Below, in pieces: positions 20,354 to 29,062 of a stretch of DNA of 64,000 nt. The stretch covers positions 806,001-870,000 of the forward strand of contig NC_012867.1 of assembly GCF_000026945.1 (NCBI RefSeq). The letters are read 5' to 3'. The translations under genes and the position numbers were made by a program. The stretch is from Candida dubliniensis CD36 (Eukaryota > Ascomycota > Pichiomycetes > Serinales > Debaryomycetaceae). The notes below the pieces were generated by a model. It was not told the origin of the DNA. It ran no database searches and saw only the letters and a list, made by a program, of their open reading frames with translations. Numbering within the stretch: position 1 is the first letter of the stretch; every line of letters begins with the position of its first letter.

Positions 20354-20787
20354 TTTGACGTGATTTAATGTGGTGTATGTTTACTATAATATAAAACTCA
20401 ATTGGTTCAAGAATTTTTTTTTTTGTTCTTTTTTTCGCCCTTGCTCTCACTCTACGATTTGGTATGACAAAAAAATTAATGACAACTAGTATACAAAAAA
20501 AGGACGTGCGTTCTGATCAATTTGTTTTTTCTCCCTTCATTACTCACGTGTTAGGGCTATAGCCCTAATTGAGTTGTGTCAGTGTTTTTTTTTTTTTTGT
20601 TAGCTACTTCAACTCTTTCTGGCAAGTAATAACGAATTATTATCACCACCTCATCAATATCGTATCGTCATTTGATGAGTTAGTATGATACTTTGAGATT
20701 ATTAATTTTGTTACTGGACTACATCATTTTATTTAGAATATTTTTTTCTTTTCGTTCATAAGCATATAGAAATTGTTAACTTTGCTA
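20354..20787. other. RPS30 promoter region
   Basis: This 434 bp stretch separates the RPS30 start from the 3' end of the DUF202 gene. It contains the composite CACGTG/palindrome site at 20545-20568, poly-T tracts near 20417 and 20587, and a TATA-like TTTATATTATAG close to the start. Confidence 0.7.
20545..20568. promoter_or_regulatory. Composite Cbf1 (CACGTG) and Tbf1 (AGGGCTATAGCCCT) site of RPS30
   Basis: CACGTG (20545-20550) directly abuts the perfect 18-bp palindrome TTAGGGCTATAGCCCTAA (20551-20568), about 195-210 bp upstream of the RPS30 ATG. In C. albicans, ribosomal-protein genes are known to use Tbf1 and Cbf1 rather than the Rap1 of S. cerevisiae, and this is the described Tbf1 palindrome. 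Sequence and spacing are seen directly. The role is established for the gene class and inferred for this gene. Confidence 0.85.
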
Positions 20788-21522
20788 TTATAAAGAAGTT
20801 TTCAACACCAAACCGAAAGTAACCACCACTATAGCAAGTATGATTGAGATCAATACAAATATACTTAATCGAGTAGCTGGATAAAAATCTTTAGTTAAAA
20901 AGTATTGGACTTGAAAGTATCGTTTCATTCCGAAAACTAATGTTAATATTCCTAAAATAATAAATATTGATCCTAAAGGTTTACCAAATCTAGTGATTAT
21001 TTGTGAATTTTCTCCATTATGAGGAGCTCGAGATAAGGGAATTACTGTAGATGAAGTATGAATTTTCGAATTTGGTTTTTCTAATCGGAATAATTGAGTG
21101 ATACCTATACCTAATGTAATAAAAGCCAATGAAGTTCTTAACCATGCTAGAAAAGTCCTTTCGTTGGCCATATGATCTCTGGCTACTGATCCTTTATTTT
21201 CTAATGTAATCGATTTGTAATTTAAAAGATCTAGATGATAATCGTTGAGTTCATCTTCAGGTTTAATATCGGTGACGTTTTCAATTTCGTCATTATCATT
21301 ATTACTGTTGTTGAGCAATGGATGTCCTGATGATAAAGATGATGGTGAATGAGGACCAGATGTATCGTTATTTGGAGTAGTTGTTGACGCAGATAATATA
21401 TTTGAAGCATTAGTCTTTGAACCTGTTTGAAAGATTGGTCTAGGAGATGCCGATTCCGCTTGAATTGAACCATACGACGAAGATAACGATTGATTGGATT
21501 GTCTTTTATTAGAAGTTGACAT
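20788..21522 (-). CDS. DUF202 (VTC1-like) membrane protein
   Basis: The product is 244 residues. A disordered Ser/Asn-rich N-terminus (about 1-100) precedes the DUF202 domain: VARDHMANERTFLAWLRTSLAFITLGIGITQLFRLE (positions about 112-147). Two further membrane segments follow, GSIFIILGILTLVFGMKRYF and LSIFVLISIILAIVVVTFGLVL, giving three in total. The N-E-R-T-F-L-A-W-x-R-T motif is the family hallmark and is shared with the Vtc1 subunit of the vacuolar polyphosphate polymerase. This protein is longer than Vtc1 (129) and is probably a separate paralogue of unknown function. The open frame extends 36 bases beyond the ATG at 21522, but not from an ATG. Confidence 0.8.
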   Translation of the reverse strand: MSTSNKRQSNQSLSSSYGSIQAESASPRPIFQTGSKTNASNILSASTTTPNNDTSGPHSPSSLSSGHPLLNNSNNDNDEIENVTDIKPEDELNDYHLDLLNYKSITLENKGSVARDHMANERTFLAWLRTSLAFITLGIGITQLFRLEKPNSKIHTSSTVIPLSRAPHNGENSQIITRFGKPLGSIFIILGILTLVFGMKRYFQVQYFLTKDFYPATRLSIFVLISIILAIVVVTFGLVLKTSL

Positions 21523-23502
21523 GGTTGCAAAAAAAAACGAAACAGTTAGAATAAACAAAAGAAATTAAAGCCACAGAATAAACCCAACAGTGGTTGTTAT
21601 TTAATGAAAAAAAAAAGCTATATCTCAAATACTTTAGTTATAGTATATATTCCCTTGTTGTTTGTTTTTGGCACAATAGTTTTTGTTGTAGCTAGGTTAA
21701 GTTGTTGATGTTACATTTTGCGCGTTGTGATTAATTGGATTACCAACAAAACAGCAAATAATGTGTACTTTTGCACAAAAAAATAAATTAATTTAAATTA
21801 GGTTCCTGTTGTGGCTCCTGTCAAGATAGAGTGGGATAAGATAAGAAGTGTATCTTGGGGAAGTCAGATTGTTATTTTAGAAGAGCACATGAAAATTAGT
21901 TATCAATGGAACTTTAACTGGAAAGATTTTTTTGTATATTATCTACATCTAATTCTTGGATTTTACGTGTTTGGGTTAAAAGGTCGGTCCCATTGAAACC
22001 AATTCCAATTGCTAATTCATATCAAAGCTTTAAAGCAGTATATCTTTTAGAAACAATGGATGGTTACTAATTGTATGGTGAGTTTTATAAACTGTTGTAT
22101 TATTCTCCTAAATACAGGGCAACACCAAGCGTTTGGATACGAAAAATGCAATCACCGTTGAATCTTCTTCCGTGGGCATTTTAGACGACATCGAAAAGTA
22201 ATACGACAGAGTTACAATATGTCACAAAAAAAAGCTCTTCGACCGTTTGTCTTAACAATACAACATGGATAATGAAAATACCGTCCATGATGATCAATGT
22301 TTGTCGATGAATGTAACTAACAGTAAAAGAACACACAGAAGAGAGAAGTAGAAATGGTTCGGTTCAAAAATTAATTGCACTCCATACAATACCATGTCTT
22401 CTTTTGTGGCATCATATATTCTCTGTAGACCACGCTATACTGTTAGTTAATGTTTAGGCTTAACAAGGATAGCAATGCTCTTATTCATAAAACGATGAAA
22501 TTGTTTTGGAGGTCATTTGCCAAGGATATAATGAAATAAAGGAGCACAGCCGACATTGAACTTGTTAATTGGGCAGTATAAATCTGAGCAATTCTTGATT
22601 GAATTGCAGGGACTTTATCAGGGGGGTATTTTCTTGAAATCTTCATCTTGTTGCTGGTATACGAATCTGGTTGTTAAATATAAGAACATGATAGCGATTT
22701 AGAAATTCATGATTTTTAGATCTTGCACCAGAAGTTAGACATGTTCTGCTGTTACTTTTACGTTTTTAGTGACTATTATGAATCAATCAAGGGATGACAA
22801 TAAGGATAATGGGTGCATTATATATGTATATATGGCCATTGTTACTTGAGTTTTCTACATTTAAATTGACGGCTAAACTTAACAATCATCCAACTAAAGG
22901 AAATCCTCAGAATTATTTTCTTCATAATTTTTTGCACTCACACACGCACACACAAAGAACAATATGAATTATTTATGCCGCAAAAAAAAAAAAAAATGCT
23001 CATTTCATGCAAAAAATTGAACACAAAAATAAAACTTATATTCCTTCTCCCAAGCCCTTCTGCGCAACCAATTTCATCTTGAAAACGTAATTAGTTGATC
23101 AACCTACGCACTACCGCATCCCTCATTTCTTGAGAAACCACACCTAGCAATTTTAAGATAGAGAACAATTTTATCAAGTTTACCAATATTGTAATGTAAA
23201 TGCCGTGAATTATATATATATAAATGTAAAGTGTCTCTTACACAACACTAACCGAATTGTATAAAATGATGCAAAAATAAAATAAAATATTCAAACAATT
23301 GAACAAGCTAACACACACCTCCTTTGGATTTATATTCATGCCGTTCAACCATAACAAATATTTATTTCTTCAAATATGTTTCCTCTGTATCTTTATTATT
23401 TGTAGTATATTAAATAAAATCAATACCTTCATTGCTTTGTCTTCAAAAATTATAGTGAATCAAAGGGAATAGGGATTGTGTAAGGCAGGGAAACAAAGTA
23501 GT
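21523..23502. other. Intergenic region, DUF202 gene to KRE1
   Basis: This stretch of nearly 2 kb has no convincing ORF. It contains a tract close to the complement of the C. albicans telomeric repeat (22726-22742), a TATATATATATA tract near 23213 and an A13 tract near 22983. An unannotated non-coding RNA is possible but not shown. Because both flanking genes are on the minus strand, only about the first 500-800 bp need be promoter. Confidence 0.5.
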
Positions 23503-23895
23503 CTATATGATTATAATGAATGAAATAAATGCAATAAATGAACCCCCGATAAATTTAAGAAATGATAAATTCTTCATCTCTAAACTATTTTGATTGAATT
23601 TCGATAATCCACCATTACCTTGTGATACAGTGACCATACTATAAGTTCTGATTTCCCCCACTGATCCACTTATTGACCCCAATCCAATCGAGCCGGAAGA
23701 TGGAGATTCCGCGGTGCTATAAGTGCTCATAAAACTTTGATAGTATGTAGACTGAGTAGTGGCTAATTTCCCATTGGCATCAGTACCGGTGACCCATACT
23801 AAAGTAGGCGATACCGAACTCGATGTTTTATCTGCGGCAAGGATTGTTGATGCAAAAAGAAATAAAATGTAGTAAAAGACTGAGTTGATGTTCAT
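23503..23895 (-). CDS. KRE1: Kre1-like small GPI-anchored cell-wall protein
   Basis: This 130-residue secreted protein has an N-terminal signal peptide (about 1-20, ending near STILAADK). It has the conserved Kre1 segment [19 protein letters not shown] and the motif [19 protein letters not shown]. Its C-terminal hydrophobic tail, [16 protein letters not shown], is typical of GPI attachment. In S. cerevisiae, Kre1 is needed for beta-1,6-glucan assembly at the cell surface and is the plasma-membrane receptor for K1 killer toxin. The protein is shorter than S. cerevisiae Kre1 (313), lacking most of the Ser/Thr-rich stalk. Start at the first ATG; the signal peptide begins there. Confidence 0.85.
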   Translation of the reverse strand: MNINSVFYYILFLFASTILAADKTSSSVSPTLVWVTGTDANGKLATTQSTYYQSFMSTYSTAESPSSGSIGLGSISGSVGEIRTYSMVTVSQGNGGLSKFNQNSLEMKNLSFLKFIGGSFIAFISFIIII

Positions 23896-26800
23896 AGCGT
23901 AAAAACTAAATAGAAAGGTGTACTGAAAAAATTGGGTAATTAAATATTTTATATGGGTCGGTCTATAAATAGTTTGGATTATCCCCTCGTTTTTCTTTGG
24001 TTCAGGAAAGTAAGTGCAATATTTGGTGTTGTGAAGTAAAATCCAATAATAACAGAGTGGAAGTTCTCAGGATATATAGGGCCTATTAGAAAAGGATTTT
24101 GTCAAGGGGGAATAAGAATGTATAACAAAAAGTTAAATCAAAGTGTTGATATAAAAAATGATTAAAAACAAAATAAATGAAGTTGAAAAATAAAACTCGC
24201 TGAATTTTTACTTATTTTTGGAAGAAGGACAAATTTTAATCGTTTATATACTCTTCCCATTTCTCTAATCATTTCCATCATCCATATCATGATCACTAAT
24301 ATTACGTAAAAAAAAAATTCCTCAAATGTTCAAGAAAAAATTACTAAAGGAATTCCACAAAAATGAATGAAACCGTAACAACTACAACTACTACTACAAC
24401 TAAAGATAGCAGCAAAATAGAAAATCAATTCTGATGAGAGAGAAAGAATGGAAAAAAAAAAAAAAGGGAACAACTCAAGTAATTTAAGAAATGATACATT
24501 CCGAAGATTACAATAAAAAAAATTATCTTCAAGTTTCTTTTTTTTTTCTTTTTACTTTGAATTTCTTTCCTCCTTCACTATTTTTTTTTTTACTATTATA
24601 TAACAAGAACAACAACTCATCATTCGGTTTAGATTTTTTTTTTTTTGTTGTTGTTGTTTTAATTTCACTTTTGTTTCACTTTTGTTTTTTTTTTGGAATG
24701 ACTTCAAATTGGACTTTAATTTGTAACATTCCAATCTACAACACTTTCAGTCACCGTAAATATAACGTAAACGAAGAATGGACTTTATTGTATTGAATGT
24801 TCCCAACATCCCTTCCTCTTTCATCAATTTAAGGTTTATTAATTAGTTTGTAAAACATTTTAACTAGTAGTTTACAGGGATGAAGATTAACAAAACCAAG
24901 AATTTTATTGAAAGAAGGTAAGAAAATATTAAAACAAAGGACAAAACCGTCCATGAAAGGGCGGAAGGGTTAAAGTGAAAAGATATCCGATTAAACAAAG
25001 AAGAAAGAAAAAAAAAAACAAAAAGCATTGTAGTTATCGGTTCCACCAGCCTACTACAGCAGTGCCTACCATAACCACTACCACTACCACTGCCACTTTG
25101 CACGACAGAATAAATGATGTGTGGTATTTATTCAGCGTCATGGTATAGCTTTGTTTTGTAAGTTTCGTCTTTGGGTAAAAACTTTCAATATTGTATCACA
25201 GTACATTAACAAAATACAACACAATTGTGGTGATTCAATTGTTATCAAAGCCCTTTTTTTTTCATTTCTCTGTTTAGTTTGCTTTGTTTTTGCGTTTATT
25301 TTTATTTTTATTTTTTTTTGTTTATTTTGTTTATTTTTAGTCGGAGAATCTACCGATACGTAATTTGTTTACTTCTGTGAAACTAATTTGAAATTTTCAT
25401 CGAAATAGAATTGACAGAAGCTGAAATGTGTGGTGGCATTATTTTAGGCAGTGTGAAAATGTAAGTAAATGTACATATGTCGGCAGAAGCCTTGCGCTCA
25501 AGTATATCCGAAAAGTAAAATTCAAGTGAAAATGTAACAAGTGGGATGAAGGAAGATAAAGAAAAATCTCCTAAACGTGCTATTATTAGTAGTCAAATCG
25601 GCTTGCATCCCGTTTTTATTTTTTTTTTATCTGTTGAGTTGTTCACCATATTACCATTTGTAAGCTACTTCTGGTGTTGATAAAGATTAGTGAAGAAGTT
25701 CATTATTGTGATGAGGTTACGTATAACACAAGATGTAAAATTACTAATATTTTTTAAATCCTTCTTCATGCAAATTTCGGATACACAACTGAAGAAGGTC
25801 TTCTCACGATTCGAAATGATTAGATACGGCACAAATTTGTCCATTGTTGAAACGTTATCATGAAGCCTTGGTTTATTGTCTTTTGTTGAACTCTTACAAG
25901 TAGCAATACTGCCAATTATTGTATCATTTTATCAATAACGACAATCTGGTCCCAAAAAATAGATAAATCATACAGCAAACAAAACTTAACATCTCACTAT
26001 AAGGCTAGTTTTCTTTTCTTAGGCTGATTTGGTTCAGACAGAAAAGCCACTGATTGACAACGTTAACAATAGATATTGCATATGCAACTAGACTTTCACT
26101 AGTTGCCAATTGTCTCATATCTTATTGAACAAGTCATATATAGTCAAGTTCTTAGTTTAGTACTTGTGTGTTAAGATTAGGTATTTTTTGCACCCTTAGC
26201 TGGCAGTAACACTAATACTTAAAGACGTAAAGATAGAGTTAGAGTTAGAGTTTTATGATACAACATTCATCTTTATTGAAACTTAATCTCACTTGGCATA
26301 CAATAGCTAACGTAGATTAAGCTATAATCTTTGCTATTATCTTATTTTATGAGAAATGAGAAAAGCTTAAGTTACTGATAATTGAAATGCAAGGTATTCT
26401 TATTCTCCTGTAACTCTATTCTATTGCTTTGTCTTTCATTCCCTTGCAAGTGATTTGCAAATAGCTTTAAAGATATAAACTAGAATTCTCGAACTGAGAT
26501 TATCTGTCTAATTTCTGACACCGAAAAACGCGTGAAGTTTCTTTTGCTTTTGGTCTTTTTTAAACTAAAATGAAATGCCAGTACCCATCTCTATCTAAAG
26601 GAAATTACCATCAATGTATTAATATAATCCAAAGGATTTACAGAATTACGACAATGCAAGTTATTACTACTAAATAACACTTGACACCATATAAATTTTT
26701 CTAAAGTTTAAAGCTCTACTATTTATGTTTGATACTCGTTTTTCGAAAAAATGGTTGAAATTCAAGAAAACAAAAAGCAACTGTACAATTTCAGCTTTCG

Positions 26801-27376
26801 TGTTGTGACTTCACTTCTGAAATATGAATAATTTAACGTTGGCCTATGAGTCAGGACTTATACCCAACAAATCTTTTCACAACAATCTCAGCTAAACATC
26901 TTCTTCGTGACGAGATAATAATCAAAGGGTTTATTCTCTTTAAAAAACTGTCCATTAACACTATTCACCACAGTTTCAATAACTCTTACTACCACATATC
27001 ACACACTGGCAATTTTAAAGCTCATTCGTTTACTTTTAATTATTTTTTTTTTTTTTTGTTTTTTGATGGATTTCAAAGAATAATGTCGATCCTTTGCTTT
27101 GCCAAGTCTGGCGCTAAAAAGTTAACGATCAAGGTTGAAGTCCAAGAGAAAACTATTGTCGGGCTTATTGATACGTCATGTGGAGATTCTATAATTCAGA
27201 TCTTGGGTGGTGGTGGTGGTGTACATGCAAATGATAAAATTTATGTTTGGGTACACAAAAACGCGTCTCGTTCAAAACTAGAATGAATCCATAACACAAA
27301 CAACTAAGAATAATACATTTATATTTAATACAGTACTTGGAAAAAAACCTATTACGCTGATCGTAGTGGACACATT
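23896..27376. other. Long intergenic region KRE1 to PPH3
   Basis: This 3.48 kb stretch has many T/A homopolymers and a (GTTAGA)n-like tract near 26237-26253. It has ACGCGT at 26528-26533 and 27261-27266, and one 146-codon ATG ORF (26846-27286, listed separately). The 101-codon ORF at 24491 is hydrophobic only because it reads through poly-T. No tRNA, rRNA or intact transposon coding region is seen. Solo LTR remnants cannot be excluded by eye. Confidence 0.5.
26846..27286 (+). CDS. Doubtful hypothetical ORF
   Basis: A 146-codon ORF starts with ATG in the otherwise empty gap. The first 80 residues include a Phe-rich run encoded by poly-T. From an internal ATG at 27083 a 67-residue segment (MSILCFAKSGAKKLTIKVEV..., with a GGGGG run and a C-terminal VWVHKNASRSKLE) is more protein-like. 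It is tail-to-tail with PPH3. An ORF of this length could arise by chance at this AT content. No family is recognised. Confidence 0.25.
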   Translation: MSQDLYPTNLFTTISAKHLLRDEIIIKGFILFKKLSINTIHHSFNNSYYHISHTGNFKAHSFTFNYFFFFLFFDGFQRIMSILCFAKSGAKKLTIKVEVQEKTIVGLIDTSCGDSIIQILGGGGGVHANDKIYVWVHKNASRSKLE

Positions 27377-28394
27377 CTATATAAAATATTCAACTGGGGG
27401 TTTCCTGGAAGGAATTGATCCAATATCATGTGGCGACGCTTCAAATACTTTATACTCTCTTGATAAATCATCCCCAATTGTTAAAACACTGGCAACATTA
27501 CCACAACGATAACAATAATTAGGAGCTGACCATACAGTCACTAATCCTTGATTGAACATTTCCTTATATCCCTCCATAACCAACTGATGAGCTCTTGCAA
27601 TCAATGAAATATTGTTATCGTGCAAAAATTTATTAACTTCGTTTTCACCAAACAAATAGCCAGCACCTCGCGGACTAATTGACCACCCATTGACTAACTC
27701 AGGATCTGACCACAACAAATCGCACATTCCACCTTCATGTGGCACTTCTTTCTTTCGATCCAATACCCGTATCTGATCAACTGTATCGATTTCTGGACTC
27801 AACCCTCCATGAATACAAAATACCCCTTGTGATCCACCAACAATTGCCCCTAATGATAAGTAATCAAACACTTCACAACAATATCGCCACACATTTATTG
27901 ATCCATATTTGCGCAAACATTCATCATAAAACCCATAAACCGTGGTTATTTGCCGACTTTCATGATTCCCTCTAATCAATGTTATTCGATCAGGATATCG
28001 TAATTTTAAACTTATCAATAATAAAAAACTTTCAAACGAATAAAACCCTCGATCAACAAAATCTCCAAGAAATAAATACCGCGTGTCTGGTAGTTCTCCC
28101 CCTGTTTTAAAAAGTGTAATTAAATCATGTAGTTGTCCGTGTATATCACCACATATAGTGACTGGTGTATCTACGTGCTGAATGTTTGCCTCTTCAATCA
28201 ACAATTCTATCACTTTGGTACATAACTCTTCAACATCTTCTTCAGGTATGTGTTTACATTGTTTGATGTTTTCAATCGTGCTTCAAAGGATATAAGTTAG
28301 TATACTTTCCCAAAACAAACACAGAACCCTGGATAGAGCACATCAAAGAAAAAAAAAGCAGCAGCATAAATACATACTCATCTAGATTTAGCAT
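27377..28394 (-). CDS. PPH3: PP4-type protein phosphatase catalytic subunit, spliced
   Basis: Two exons give 306 residues. Exon 1 (28394-28378, 17 nt) encodes MLNLD plus two bases. A 97-nt intron (28377-28281) runs from GTATGT through TACTAAC to AAG. Exon 2 (28280-27377) continues [16 protein letters not shown]..., which restores the family N-terminus. PPP-family metal and phosphate motifs are complete: GDIHGQ, GDFVDRG, GNHE, and HGGLSP further on, with the LLWSDP and [11 protein letters not shown] segments. The overall sequence and the YFI terminus fit Pph3 (PP4) rather than PP2A or Sit4. With regulatory subunits such as Psy2, Pph3 dephosphorylates Rad53 and gamma-H2A during recovery from DNA damage. 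A single-exon reading would start at an unlikely GTG (28213) and lose the first 28 residues. Confidence 0.92.
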
Positions 28395-29062
28395 GCTTCA
28401 ATGTTTGTATATTGTATGGATGGCAACAGTAGGATAGAGTTTATTGAACGTGTCGCGGTTGGAAGCTATTTTATTTTCTTTTGTTCTGGTAATTCTTTGA
28501 TAATCCGCGCAGAAGTTCTTGACTGAGGCAATATCCCATATGCAGGAAAATTAAATTCAACCTATTCATGTCATACTAATGGATGTTTCCAGCTTCAGGT
28601 TGAACTATTGAGGTTCTTTTGTCCTTTTAATTAATTATACAAGATATTAATACTCCTAATTGTTTAATTTTTATAAGGTTTATTAAAACTGAGCATTGTA
28701 TTTCAATTTATTCCGCGCAATCCTTAATTTATATCATGAATATTTATTGCAGCATGGCAATTCAAATAAAATAAAAACAACTTTTTATTAATCCTTTCGT
28801 TGTAATCTTTCATAAAACCATCGTACTTTAGCGTATATGAGTCAACGCATTTGTACTCAGTAATTTGTGTTCAAGATATGAATCAAGTCATAATCAATCT
28901 TAACATTTTAAATAAAAATCTCGCGGTTTTCTTTTTACAAAAATATTATTTAACTGTGTGGGGGAGGGAGGAATTATTGTGTTTTCTTTTTTTTTTTTTG
29001 ATTGCTCCCTTAGGTATCTTTTCATCCACTAGCCAACAGATAGCCATTGCTTCTATCTATCA
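28395..29062. other. Divergent intergenic region PPH3 / YME2
   Basis: This 668 bp promoter region is AT-rich with a T15 tract near 28988, just before the YME2 leader. A short ORF at 28851-29066 overlaps the YME2 ATG and is probably chance. Confidence 0.6.

Noticed and set aside
22726..22742. Telomerase RNA gene
   Set aside because: The tract lacks one base of the repeat and does not continue into a full template; I keep it as an observation only.
24491..24796. 101-codon hydrophobic ORF
   Set aside because: The hydrophobic runs are Phe/Leu read through poly-T tracts. It has no conserved features.
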